A stretch of 36,924 nt of DNA from Archangiaceae bacterium (GCA_016879935.1 JAACJQ010000018.1:1-36924); one strand, 5' to 3'. Shown: positions 8,001 to 15,992, counted from the first letter of the stretch. Notes: a model not told the origin generated them from the sequence alone. Made by a program: numbers and translations.

Positions 8001-9767
8001 TCAGTTCGTGTACATCAGGTTCTGGTACAGCTTGCCTAACTCCGACAGCTTCAGCTTGAAGATACCGTCGTTGGCGCCGTTGCCCGCAGGCTCCGACTCG
8101 CCCCACGGGTTGCGCATGATGACGAACTTCTCGGAGCCAACCTGCTCGTAGCCGAGAATCGAGTAGGCGTGGTCGGCGTAGACGCCGGAGTTCGTGTAGC
8201 GCGCCTCTTCGCTCTCGCCGTAGGTGCCGGCCGCGACGGGCTGCTTGGCATCGACGGCCTTCTTGATGGTGTCGAACACGCGGTCGAGGTTGCCCGTCGA
8301 CACGTACATGTCCTGGCCGTCCTTGCCGAGCACCGCCTCGAAGACGTTCGAGGAGTGACCGCCATTGCCGATCTCGTTGTAGCTGCCCTTCCACTGCGCG
8401 TAGGCCTTCTCCACGAGCGGGAACCAGAGCTCCATCTTCTTGGGGTCGGAGCTGTTGGAGCTGTGGCCGTAGAGCGCGCCGCCGTAGCTGCGAACGTAGA
8501 GATCGCCGTCGACCTTGATGGCGACGTCCTTGAAGCGGCCGCTCGCCCAGTCCTTCTGCTTGAACGTCACCGTGTACGTGCCGTCGCCATTGTCCTTGAC
8601 GAGGTTGTTGATGGCGTCGGGGTTGGCCTTCGCGATCGCAGCCATGGCCGCGGGGAAGTAGCAGTCGCCGATCTGGCCCTGCTGCACGTCTTCGGGCTTG
8701 GCGCCGTCGATGAAGAGCGGGCCCGTGAAGTTGGTCTTCGAGAAGCGGGGCTTGCCGGCGCCGTCGAGCTCGTCCTTGTGGAGCGCGGGATCGGGGATGA
8801 GATCAGTGGTCGAGGCCGTGCCGCCCGGAACCGTGACGTTGCCGACGGTCTCGGTGAAGGCCGTGTTGTTCACGCCATCGCTGGCCGCGACCGCGAACGA
8901 GTCGCCGGGCTTGCCGTTGAGCTTGAAGCCGTCGGGGAAGCCGCCGGTCTCGGTGATGGTGACGCGCGCCTTCTCGCCGGTGCGCTTGGTGGTGAACTCG
9001 AGCTGGGCGCCGGGCTCGGAGACCTGACGGCTGGCGTTGATGTTCGAGACGGCGACCTTTCCGCCGCCCGCGTCGGTCATGCCGATGCGGAAGAGGGCGA
9101 CGGTCGCGTTGCTGGTGTCCTTCGCGGCGATGCCCGTGGCCTTCACCGTGAGCCAGTCAGAGGTGCTGCCGTCGGCGTAGCGCGCGCGCATGCGAATGAG
9201 GTCGCCTTCGCGCATGGCCTGATCGCCCGTCAGCTTGGCCATGTTGAACTGGCCGTTCGCGTCGGCCTTGCCGATGACCGAGGTGTCGTCCATGTGCAGA
9301 CGGCCACCGGGAGCGGTCGAGATGTTGATCGCCTCGATCGTGGCGCCAGCCTTCGTGGTGCCGGTGAGGCCGTTCTTCTGATCGCCCGTGACGGCGAGGC
9401 CGCTCGTGGCGGGCGGGGGCGGGGGCGGCGGCTGCGGGCTCGACCGGTCGAGCACCGCTTCGAGGAACTGCTTGGCCGAGGGATCGAGCGGAACCGTGCC
9501 CTGATCGAGAATCGCGGCGAGGTCCTTCTTCTCGTTCGCCGTCATGCCACCCTTCACGAGGGCGATCTGCGCGTCGCGCGACACGCCGGGCTTCGCGAGC
9601 TCGGTGGCGATCTTGCTGGCCGACCAACCGCGGTTGCCATCGCCGACCAGCGCCACCAGCTGCAGCACCTGCTCCTGGCCCAGCTTCAGGTTCGGGTTGG
9701 TGCGCTTCTGCGCTTCGAAGTTCGTGTACAGCGAGCCCAGCTTCGTGTCGTTGAAACGAATCGGCAT
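8001..9767 (-). CDS. Calpain-like cysteine peptidase (family C2) with N-terminal accessory domains
   Basis: This 588-residue protein has its C-terminal 240 residues as a calpain catalytic core. The oxyanion Gln363 and nucleophile Cys369 lie in QGQIGDCYFPAAMAA, His533 in YADHAYSILGYE, and Asn553 in MRNPWGE, which gives the full C2 triad with correct local motifs. The first ~108 residues form a helical domain (LYTNFEAQKRT, GGMTANEKKDLAAILDQGT), followed by a poly-Pro linker (111-119) and two Ig-like beta segments (about 122-215 and 222-315). There is no signal peptide and no EF-hand or C2 domain as in animal calpains, so it is either cytoplasmic or exported by a non-Sec route. It probably forms a two-gene operon with the 117-residue protein downstream. 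A GGGA-type ribosome site precedes the ATG at 9767. Confidence 0.9.
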   Translation of the reverse strand: MPIRFNDTKLGSLYTNFEAQKRTNPNLKLGQEQVLQLVALVGDGNRGWSASKIATELAKPGVSRDAQIALVKGGMTANEKKDLAAILDQGTVPLDPSAKQFLEAVLDRSSPQPPPPPPPATSGLAVTGDQKNGLTGTTKAGATIEAINISTAPGGRLHMDDTSVIGKADANGQFNMAKLTGDQAMREGDLIRMRARYADGSTSDWLTVKATGIAAKDTSNATVALFRIGMTDAGGGKVAVSNINASRQVSEPGAQLEFTTKRTGEKARVTITETGGFPDGFKLNGKPGDSFAVAASDGVNNTAFTETVGNVTVPGGTASTTDLIPDPALHKDELDGAGKPRFSKTNFTGPLFIDGAKPEDVQQGQIGDCYFPAAMAAIAKANPDAINNLVKDNGDGTYTVTFKQKDWASGRFKDVAIKVDGDLYVRSYGGALYGHSSNSSDPKKMELWFPLVEKAYAQWKGSYNEIGNGGHSSNVFEAVLGKDGQDMYVSTGNLDRVFDTIKKAVDAKQPVAAGTYGESEEARYTNSGVYADHAYSILGYEQVGSEKFVIMRNPWGESEPAGNGANDGIFKLKLSELGKLYQNLMYTN

Positions 9768-9978
9768 GGCGAAGGTCCCTTTGGAAACGGAAAGCGCGGC
9801 GATGAAAGCAGAGGAGCGAAGATGAGGTGAGAAAAGCTCGAAGAAATGATGTGCCTACATTGTCGGACAGTGGCCTACGCGGGTTGCGCGAAAGTCCATT
9901 CCATCCGTCATTTCAGCCAGTTGCGGCCACGAAAAAGCCATAGGTCCCTCGCAGTGGCTGTGGCAGCTTCCAGTGCTC
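9768..9978. promoter_or_regulatory. Divergent intergenic region with a spaced direct repeat
   Basis: These 211 bp separate the calpain-like gene (-) from the cNMP-binding operon (+) and must hold both promoters. GCCTAC occurs at 9853-9858 and again at 9873-9878, exactly 20 bp (two helical turns) apart. The near-palindrome TGTCGGACA (9861-9869) lies between them. That geometry would suit an operator, but no regulator can be named. I saw no convincing -35/-10 or sigma-54 pair. Confidence 0.3.
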
Positions 9979-10506
9979 ATGAACGTCAAACGCGACGCCT
10001 CGGTGGCCACTTTCCTTCGCAGCGTGCCGGTCTTCCACGATCTGAAGGGAGCGAGCCTCGACATTCTCTTCGACTTTCTCGAGGAGCAGACGTGGGCGCC
10101 GGGCGATCACATCTTCAACGAGGGTGAGCTCGGCCGCACGATGTACGTGATTCGCGACGGCGAGGTCGAGGTCGCGCGCAAGTCGACGCGGGGAAACCAG
10201 GTGCCGATCGTTCGGCTCGGGCCCGGCGAGACGTTCGGAGAGATGACGCTGGTCGAGCTGCAGCCGCGTTCGGCGACCTGTGTGGTGAAGAAGAAGACCA
10301 CCACGTACGCGCTGACGAACCTCGACTTGTGGAACCTCTACAAGGCCGACAACTACGCCTACATCATCATTCTGCAGAACATCTGCCGCATGCTCTCGCG
10401 CCGGCTGCGCAAGGCCGACAGCCGCATCGTCGAGTTCCTCGACATGCTCGATGAGGCGGGCGTGGCGAAGAAGCCGGCGAAGGCCAAGAAGGCGAAGAAG
10501 AAGTAA
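9979..10506 (+). CDS. Cyclic-nucleotide-binding domain protein with Lys-rich tail
   Basis: This protein of about 175 residues consists essentially of one CAP-family cNMP-binding beta-roll. IFNEGELGRTMYVIRDGEVEV forms the first half and LGPGETFGEMTLVELQPRSATC the phosphate-binding cassette, with the FGE and RSAT residues that contact the cyclic nucleotide. A C-helix follows (about 115-155), then a basic tail of alternating Lys/Ala (KKPAKAKKAKKK). There is no helix-turn-helix, kinase or channel domain, so it should act through partner contact or through its basic tail. A GTG at 9973 is a second possible start; the ATG at 9979 is preferred. The riboflavin synthase ATG begins only 3 bp after its stop, so it heads a tight operon. 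Confidence 0.85.
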   Translation: MNVKRDASVATFLRSVPVFHDLKGASLDILFDFLEEQTWAPGDHIFNEGELGRTMYVIRDGEVEVARKSTRGNQVPIVRLGPGETFGEMTLVELQPRSATCVVKKKTTTYALTNLDLWNLYKADNYAYIIILQNICRMLSRRLRKADSRIVEFLDMLDEAGVAKKPAKAKKAKKK

Positions 10507-10509
10507 CCG

Positions 10510-11142
10510 ATGTTCACCGGTCTCGTGCAGGACGTGGGAACGGTGGAGCGCGTCGTCGCGGGCCCGGTCACCGACGTGTGGATTCGATCGGGCTTCGAGC
10601 CGGGCGACTACAAACACGGTGAGTCGATCAGCTGCGATGGCGTGTGCCTGACGGTGGTGGAGTGGAAGGAGCGCGCCTTTCGCGTGCAGGCGGCTCCCGA
10701 GACGTTGAGCCGCACCACGCTGTCGACCTGGTCGAACGGCACGAAGGTGAACCTCGAGAAGGCGCTCAAAGTGGGCGATCGCCTGGGCGGTCACTGGGTG
10801 CAGGGGCACGTCGATGGCGTCGGTGAGGTGTTGTCCGTTGGGCCCGACGGCGGCTCGTGGCGGCTGCGCGTGGCGTTGCCGTCGGCGCTCGCCCCGTTCT
10901 TCGTCGAGAAAGGCTCGGTCTGCATCGACGGTGTGTCGTTGACGCTCACCCACGTCGACGCGACGAGCTTCGGGGTGATGCTGATCCCCGAGACCTGGGA
11001 GAAGACGTCGTTGTCGACGAAGCGGCCTGGCTCGAAGGTGAACCTCGAGGCCGACATCGTGGGCAAGTTCGTGGCGAAGATGATCGGGCAGCGCGGCGGG
11101 CTCACCGAAGAGCAGCTGCGGCTCGCCGGCTTCGTGAAGTAG
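10510..11142 (+). CDS. ribE: Riboflavin synthase alpha subunit
   Basis: This 210-residue enzyme dismutates two molecules of 6,7-dimethyl-8-ribityllumazine to riboflavin plus a pyrimidinedione. It shows the diagnostic N-terminus MFTGLVQDVG and the internal duplication of two lumazine-binding barrels: GESISCDGVCLTV in domain 1 corresponds to GSVCIDGVSLTL in domain 2, and each barrel has its own 'VNLE' strand (about residues 76-80 and 174-178). HWVQGHVDGVG lies at the junction. Length and layout are normal. It sits between the cNMP-binding protein (3-bp gap upstream) and a methyltransferase gene (3-bp gap downstream), away from other rib genes in this window. Confidence 0.96.
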   Translation: MFTGLVQDVGTVERVVAGPVTDVWIRSGFEPGDYKHGESISCDGVCLTVVEWKERAFRVQAAPETLSRTTLSTWSNGTKVNLEKALKVGDRLGGHWVQGHVDGVGEVLSVGPDGGSWRLRVALPSALAPFFVEKGSVCIDGVSLTLTHVDATSFGVMLIPETWEKTSLSTKRPGSKVNLEADIVGKFVAKMIGQRGGLTEEQLRLAGFVK

Positions 11143-11145
11143 CGC

Positions 11146-11784
11146 GTGGAGGCGCTGATTCGCTCGGTCACCGAGGTCGCGTCGGTTCCGCTCGTTCCCG
11201 AAGTTCGCCTGCACCTGCTGATGCCGAGTCACGCGTTGTGGCGCGCGAGCCCCGACGAGGCGAAGGCCCACGGCCTCGACATGCCTTACTGGGCGTTTGC
11301 GTGGCCGGGCGGTCAGGCGCTCGCGCGGTGGGTGCTCGACCATGACGAGTCGGTGCGCGGTCGACGCGTGCTCGATGTCGGGAGCGGCGGGGCGATCGAA
11401 GGCGTTGCGGCCGCGCTCCGAGGAGCCCACGTCACCTGCGTCGACGTCGATGCCGTCGCCAACGTCTGCGCGACGCTGAACGCGAACGAGAACGGCGTGT
11501 CGCTCGAGACGCTCACGCTCGACCCGCTCGCTCGCGCGGCCGAGTCGTTCGACTGCGACGTGGTGCTCGTGGGCGATCTCACGTTCGACGAGTCGATCAC
11601 CGCACGGTTGCTGCCGTGGCTCGAGGCGCATCACGCGCTGGGTCGGGTCGTGCTGGTGGGCGACGCTGGCCGGGTTCCGATTCCGTCACGGTTCGAAGTG
11701 GTCGGCTCGTTCGCGGCGCCCTTCGACGGAAACCCCGAAGGCTCGACGAACTGGAGCGTTCAGGTGCGGTGCCTTCGTACGTAA
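11146..11784 (+). CDS. Class I methyltransferase, ETF-beta lysine methyltransferase-like
   Basis: This 212-residue SAM-dependent methyltransferase resembles the METTL20/ETFBKMT and PrmA-type lysine methyltransferases. The family-typical MPYWAFAWPGGQALARWVLD precedes motif I (VLDVGSGGAIEGVAAALRGA). VTCVDVDAVA is motif II, and CDVVLVGDLTFDE occupies the post-motif position where the family has a D-x-x-Y/F sequence. The start is GTG at 11146, 3 bp after the riboflavin synthase stop, so the genes are co-transcribed. ETF is a flavoprotein and the upstream gene makes riboflavin, so a flavin link is plausible, but the protein substrate is not shown by the sequence. Confidence 0.8.
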   Translation: MEALIRSVTEVASVPLVPEVRLHLLMPSHALWRASPDEAKAHGLDMPYWAFAWPGGQALARWVLDHDESVRGRRVLDVGSGGAIEGVAAALRGAHVTCVDVDAVANVCATLNANENGVSLETLTLDPLARAAESFDCDVVLVGDLTFDESITARLLPWLEAHHALGRVVLVGDAGRVPIPSRFEVVGSFAAPFDGNPEGSTNWSVQVRCLRT

Positions 11785-11795
11785 GGTCGCCGGCC

Positions 11796-13070
11796 ATGCG
11801 ACTCCTCTCGTGCGGTCTGCTGGCGGCTTCCGTGGCGATGGCAGATGGCGGCACTGCGGCTCGGGTCTTTCATGCTGCACGAGCGGTGGCGCCGGAGTCG
11901 GGTCAGGTGACAGCTCCGGCATGGCTGTTGGTCGACGGCGCGCGCATCGTCTCGCTCGGCACGACGCGGCCAGCTGGCGATGCCGGAGTCGTGGAGCTGG
12001 GCGACGTGACGATCCTCCCCGGGTTCATCGATGCGCACGCCCACCTGCTGCACGTCGAGCAGCCCAACGAGGACTCGATCGTGAACGAAGCCATCAGCCT
12101 CTCGGAGTCCGATCGCGCGCTCCGTGGCGTCTGGCTCGCCGGCCAGGTGCTGCAGGCAGGCTTCACCACGGTTCGTGATCTCGGCAACTCGGGGCGCGGT
12201 GGTGATGTCTCGCTGAGGCGTGCGGTCGCAGCGGGGTGGGTCGCGGGCCCGACGATCATCGCGTCGACCCGGGCGCTGGCTCCGCCACTGGGGCAGTTCG
12301 GCCGGCTCGCGCCTGCCCACCAGGCGCTCGCCGCACAGGAATACGCCATCGTTCGCACGCCCGAGGAGGCCACTGCCGCCGTCGCCGACGCGCTGGCCGA
12401 AGGCGCCGACTGCATCAAGGTGATCGTCGACAGCGGCCGGGGTCGCGACCTCGATCAGCCGACGCTCGAGGCGATCGTCGCGCGCGCGCACCGGGCGAAG
12501 GTGAAGGTGGCGGCGCACTGCGTTCAGGCCGAGGCGGCGGAGCGAGCGGTGGCGGCGGGCGTCGACTCCATCGAGCACGGCTATCAGCTGAGCGACGCGA
12601 CGCTCTCGGCGATGGCGAAGAAGGGCATTGCGCTGGTTCCGACCGACTACCCGGGCTCGTTCTACGAGCTGTTCGCGCCGCAGCGCCCGGCGGAGGCTCG
12701 CGCGAAGGTGATCGCGTCGTTCGTCGAGTTTCGCGAGCGCTCGAGGGCCCGCCTCAAGCGCGCTGCCGCGAACAAGGTGCCGATCGTCTACGGCTCGGAC
12801 ACCTACGTCGAGACGCCGCTGGGCGACCGCGGCCGCGAGATGGCGCTCGTCTTCGAGGCGTATGCCGAAGCCGGGCTGACTCCACTCGACGTGCTGCGGA
12901 GCGCGACCAGCACCGCCGCGAAGCACCTCGGCCTTCCGGGAGGCACGTTGCAGGCCGGGGCGCCCGCCGATCTCGTCGCCGTCGAAGGAAACCCGCTCGA
13001 GGACGTGAAGGCGCTGGGGCGGCCCCGGTTCGTCGTGAAGCAGGGCGTGCTGCAGCGCTCAGCGCAGTGA
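11796..13070 (+). CDS. Exported metal-dependent amidohydrolase
   Basis: This 424-residue protein of the amidohydrolase superfamily (imidazolonepropionase/prolidase-like group) has a short signal-like N-terminus (MRLLSCGLLAASVAMA). Metal ligands are all visible: HAH in GFIDAHAHLLH, the carbamylated-Lys candidate in DCIKVIVDSG, His in VAAHCVQAEAA, His in SIEHGYQLSD and Asp in VYGSDTYVETP. The C-terminal composite beta domain reads GTLQAGAPADLVAVEGNPL. The frame continues upstream, but the ATG at 11796 is chosen because it gives the signal peptide and lies just after the methyltransferase stop (11-bp gap). The substrate cannot be read from the sequence; cyclic dipeptides or related amides are usual. 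Its 3' end overlaps the convergent membrane-protein gene by 12 bp. Confidence 0.87.
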   Translation: MRLLSCGLLAASVAMADGGTAARVFHAARAVAPESGQVTAPAWLLVDGARIVSLGTTRPAGDAGVVELGDVTILPGFIDAHAHLLHVEQPNEDSIVNEAISLSESDRALRGVWLAGQVLQAGFTTVRDLGNSGRGGDVSLRRAVAAGWVAGPTIIASTRALAPPLGQFGRLAPAHQALAAQEYAIVRTPEEATAAVADALAEGADCIKVIVDSGRGRDLDQPTLEAIVARAHRAKVKVAAHCVQAEAAERAVAAGVDSIEHGYQLSDATLSAMAKKGIALVPTDYPGSFYELFAPQRPAEARAKVIASFVEFRERSRARLKRAAANKVPIVYGSDTYVETPLGDRGREMALVFEAYAEAGLTPLDVLRSATSTAAKHLGLPGGTLQAGAPADLVAVEGNPLEDVKALGRPRFVVKQGVLQRSAQ

Positions 13071-13610
13071 CGTCTCGAGCGCCACGAGCTCTGCCTCGAG
13101 CCGATTGGCCTCGCGGCGGTTGAGCCACCCGACGGTCGCGAAGACGGCCATCACGAGCACGCCGACGCCGATCACCACGGAGCGGCTGGTGGCGTCGTGC
13201 ATCTGCAGCGAGAGGCCCACGATGAAGCAGCCGAGGCCCGGCACCATCGGAAGCAGGTAGCCCAGCCACACCCGGCGGAGCAGGGTGATCTGCCGACGCA
13301 GCATGCGCTGGTGGAAGATGACCAGTGGCTCCGCTGGTGAGGGCTGGTCGACCCGCCCTCCCGCGAACACGAACCCGACCGCGACCAGCACACCCACCAC
13401 GCTGAGCCAGGCGCCGAGACTGACCAACCCTGACTCCTTCATCGCGACCCCCGAGAAGGCGATCGCGCCGATGAGCCCGGCGACGAGCTCCTGCAGGTTT
13501 CGGCGGGAGATGAGCCGGCTGAAGGCGCTGGTGCGCTGCTCGAGCGCCGCCGGCTCGACGACGATCTGTTCGATCGGCATCGCCTGCCACCGGGCCTTGA
13601 GATCACTCAT
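13059..13610 (-). CDS. Membrane protein coupled to ECF sigma factor; candidate anti-sigma
   Basis: This 183-residue protein has a soluble N-terminal region of about 40 residues starting MSDLKARWQAMPIEQI, then two pairs of hydrophobic segments (about 42-58 and 65-83; about 115-135 and 143-160) and a short coiled C-terminus (NRREANRLEAELVALE). The 'MSDLKxxWQ' start is common to small membrane proteins encoded next to ECF sigma factors. The gene overlaps the sigma gene by 8 bp (13603-13610), which implies translational coupling. An anti-sigma role is inferred from this arrangement. No zinc-binding HxxxCxxC anti-sigma motif is present. Its 3' end overlaps the convergent amidohydrolase gene by 12 bp. 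Confidence 0.75.
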   Translation of the reverse strand: MSDLKARWQAMPIEQIVVEPAALEQRTSAFSRLISRRNLQELVAGLIGAIAFSGVAMKESGLVSLGAWLSVVGVLVAVGFVFAGGRVDQPSPAEPLVIFHQRMLRRQITLLRRVWLGYLLPMVPGLGCFIVGLSLQMHDATSRSVVIGVGVLVMAVFATVGWLNRREANRLEAELVALETSLR

Positions 13611-14115
13611 GACGTGCTCCTTCGAAGTGCCGCGTGAGCAGCTGCTTGAGCCGGTGAATGCGGGTGGCGACGTTCGCCGCCGACAGCCCGCTCACCTCGG
13701 CGATGGCCTTCGCGTCTTCGCCTTCGAGGTAGAGCAGGAGCAGCTGCCGATCGATCGGCGCGAGGCGATGGGCGAGGCGCAGCAGCCGCTCGAGGGCATC
13801 GCGCCGCTCGAGCGTTTCGGTCGGCGCCTCGGCAGACGCGAGCTCGAGCGAGTCGAGGTCGACCAGCGGCCCGCCGCGCCGCTCCTTGAGGGCGTGACTG
13901 GCGCCCACGTTGTTGGCCACGCGGAAGACCCAGGTGCGCAGCGAGCACTGGTGGGAGAACCCCGCGAGGCTCTGCCACAGCCCCAGGTGCATCTCCTGGA
14001 GCAGCTCCTGTCGCCGAGCGTCGTTTGCTTCCCAGCCTCGCGCCATTCGCGTCAAAGCCCCGCCGCAAGACGAGATCGCCGTACGGAACAGCTGTTCGCG
14101 ATGGGGGTTCGTCAT
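13603..14115 (-). CDS. ECF-type RNA polymerase sigma factor
   Basis: This 170-residue sigma-70-family factor has only regions 2 and 4. Region 2 spans about 10-75 (RQELLQEMHLGLWQSLAGF, then CSLRTWVFRVANNVGASHAL, the -10 recognition helix). Region 4 spans about 110-165 (LAPIDRQLLLLYLEGEDAKAIAEVSGLSAANVATRIHRLKQLL, a helix-turn-helix for the -35 element). A GTG at 14127 would add four residues; neither start has a clear ribosome site. It is the first gene of a two-gene unit with the overlapping membrane protein, the usual sigma/anti-sigma order. I did not find a matching autoregulated promoter by eye. Confidence 0.9.
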   Translation of the reverse strand: MTNPHREQLFRTAISSCGGALTRMARGWEANDARRQELLQEMHLGLWQSLAGFSHQCSLRTWVFRVANNVGASHALKERRGGPLVDLDSLELASAEAPTETLERRDALERLLRLAHRLAPIDRQLLLLYLEGEDAKAIAEVSGLSAANVATRIHRLKQLLTRHFEGARHE

Positions 14116-14164
14116 CACCGGTCTCACGCGCGGGGTAGTCCGCGGAGCCAGGACTTTCTGACAG

Positions 14165-14587
14165 CTACTTGCGCTTCTTCTTCGCGACCGGCTTCTTTGC
14201 CGGGGCGCTGGCCGGCTTCTTCGCGACCTTCTTCACGTCGTCTTTCTTCTTCGCGGCGACCTTCTTGGGCGGCACCTGCGTGTGGGCCCGCTTCGCCCAG
14301 CTCGCGAAGCGCTCCGGGTCGTCGAAGAACGACTCCGGCACGACGATCCACTCCTTCATGGTCATCGGCTTGCTCTGGCCCTCGTAGACCCACGGGTGAC
14401 CGCCGATCGAGATCAGCTCGGTGCGGGCGGGGCCCTCGACGAACTTCAGCATCACCTCGGTCTCCGAGAGGATGCCTGCGAACATGCCGCCGTTGGGCGC
14501 GAAGAAGCCGTGCCCGCCGAACATCTTGCGTGCGGTGTGAGGCAGGCCGACGCAGGCATCAGTCAGCAGATCGAGCGTGGTCGACAT
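14165..14587 (-). CDS. TfoX/Sxy N-terminal domain protein with Lys-rich tail
   Basis: This 140-residue protein carries the TfoX N-terminal fold in residues 1-105: ARKMFGGHGFFAPNGGMFAGIL is the family signature and VMLKFVEG the following strand, with PMTMKEWIVVPE later. The C-terminal TfoX domain of competence regulators is absent. In its place is a basic tail (about 108-140) of Lys/Ala/Pro repeats ending KKKRK. Single-domain TfoX-N proteins are common and mostly uncharacterised. The start lies 6 bp after the cystathionine beta-synthase-like stop codon, so the two are probably co-transcribed. Confidence 0.85.
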   Translation of the reverse strand: MSTTLDLLTDACVGLPHTARKMFGGHGFFAPNGGMFAGILSETEVMLKFVEGPARTELISIGGHPWVYEGQSKPMTMKEWIVVPESFFDDPERFASWAKRAHTQVPPKKVAAKKKDDVKKVAKKPASAPAKKPVAKKKRK

Positions 14588-14593
14588 GGAGGG

Positions 14594-15955
14594 TCACCCT
14601 GCCAGGAATTCGATGAGGTCGAGCTTCGTCACCACGGCGACGATCTTCTGGCCTTCCCGCACCACCGCGATCTTGTCCTGCGCGAACACCTGGCGCAGCT
14701 GCGGAATCGTCGTCTCCTTCGTCACCACGCCGTCGAGCGGCGCGACCAGCCCGTCGACGAGATCGGCCTTCTTCACAGCGCCGGCGACGAGGCCGTTGAG
14801 CAGGTCGTACTCGTGGATCATGCCGAGCGCCGAGCCATCGTCCTTCAGCACCGGCATCTGCGAGATGCCGTGCTTCTTCATCTCGTCGATGACCGAGCCG
14901 ATCTGCGCGCCCTTCTTCGCGGTCACCAGGGTCTGCGGCCGCTTGCCGAGAATGTCGCCGACGGTGCCGGGGCCCTTCTCTTCGAGGAAGCCGTTGTCGC
15001 GCATCCACTCGTCGGAGAAGTACTTCGTCACGTACGAGTTGCCCGAGTCGGGGAGCACCACGACGATCGTCTTGCCCTTGCCGACCTCTTTGGCGAGCTC
15101 GACGGCGACGTGCACGGCCGCTCCAGACGAGCCGCCGGCGAAGATGCCCTCTTCACGCGCGAGCCGGCGCGCCATCACGAAGCTCTGGCGATCGTCGACC
15201 TGGCGAACCTGATCGACCACCTTGAAGTCCATGGCGCCGCAGACCATGTCTTCGCCGATGCCCTCGACCTTGTAGACGTGCGAGTCGCCGACTTTTCCCG
15301 TCTTGAAGTAGCCCGTGTAGATCGAGCCGATCGGGTCGACGCCGACGTTCTGCACCTTCGGGTTCTTCTCTTTGAAGTACTTGCCGGCGCCGCTCATGGT
15401 GCCGCCGGTGCCGAGGCCGGTGACGAAGTAGTCCATCTTGCCGTCGAGCTGGTCCCAGATCTCGGGGCCGGTCGAGAGGTAGTGCGCCTCGATGTTGTCG
15501 GGCGTGTGGTACTGGTTCGGGTAGAACGAGTTGGGCGTCTCCTTCACGATGCGCTTGGCCGTCTCGTAGTAGCTGCGCGGATCTTCGGCGGGCACGTTCG
15601 TGGGCGTCACCACCACCTGCGCGCCCATGCCCTTGAGGCGGTTGATCTTCTCGGTCGACATCTTGTCGGGCATCGTGAAGATCGTTCGGTACCCGCGCAC
15701 GGCCGCGACCATCGCGAGGCCGAAGCCGGTGTTGCCCGAGGTGTTCTCGACGATGGTGCCGCCGGGTTTGAGGCGCCCGTCTTTCTCGGCCTTGTTCACG
15801 ATGTGCACGGCCATGCGGTCTTTCACCGCGCCGCCGGGGTTCATGAACTCGAGCTTCACGTACACCGTCGCGTCGTTCGGGCCGACGAGGGCGTTCAGCT
15901 TGACGAGGGGCGTGTTGCCGATGGCATCGAGGACGTTGTCGAAGACGCGCTTCAT
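14594..15955 (-). CDS. cbs: Cystathionine beta-synthase / cysteine synthase-type PLP enzyme with C-terminal CBS domains
   Basis: This 453-residue fold-type II PLP enzyme condenses serine (or an activated serine) with homocysteine or sulfide. IGNTPLVKL opens the domain. Lys45 in PGGAVKDRMA is the Schiff-base lysine, TSGNTG (72-77) binds the substrate carboxylate, and GLGTGGTMSG is the PLP phosphate loop. KVEGIGEDMV and the SGAAV region complete the core (residues 1-320). Two CBS repeats follow (about 335-395 and 400-453), the regulatory Bateman module that separates cystathionine beta-synthases from plain cysteine synthases. The eukaryotic haem-binding N-terminus is absent. It lies upstream of the TfoX-like gene and 37 bp downstream of an unknown gene. 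Confidence 0.9.
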   Translation of the reverse strand: MKRVFDNVLDAIGNTPLVKLNALVGPNDATVYVKLEFMNPGGAVKDRMAVHIVNKAEKDGRLKPGGTIVENTSGNTGFGLAMVAAVRGYRTIFTMPDKMSTEKINRLKGMGAQVVVTPTNVPAEDPRSYYETAKRIVKETPNSFYPNQYHTPDNIEAHYLSTGPEIWDQLDGKMDYFVTGLGTGGTMSGAGKYFKEKNPKVQNVGVDPIGSIYTGYFKTGKVGDSHVYKVEGIGEDMVCGAMDFKVVDQVRQVDDRQSFVMARRLAREEGIFAGGSSGAAVHVAVELAKEVGKGKTIVVVLPDSGNSYVTKYFSDEWMRDNGFLEEKGPGTVGDILGKRPQTLVTAKKGAQIGSVIDEMKKHGISQMPVLKDDGSALGMIHEYDLLNGLVAGAVKKADLVDGLVAPLDGVVTKETTIPQLRQVFAQDKIAVVREGQKIVAVVTKLDLIEFLAG

Positions 15956-15992
15956 GGTGGAGCGCGTATAGCCAATCGGGCCCGGCTGGGAA

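Noticed and set aside
8169-9830. 553-codon open frame on the + strand opposite the calpain-like gene
   Set aside because: It is antisense to a protein with a complete catalytic triad and its translation is low-complexity Arg/Val/Glu/Ala typical of high-GC mirror frames.
9872-9890. TGGC...TTGC words resembling a sigma-54 promoter upstream of the cNMP-binding gene
   Set aside because: The spacing between GG and GC is 12 rather than 10, so it does not fit the -24/-12 architecture.
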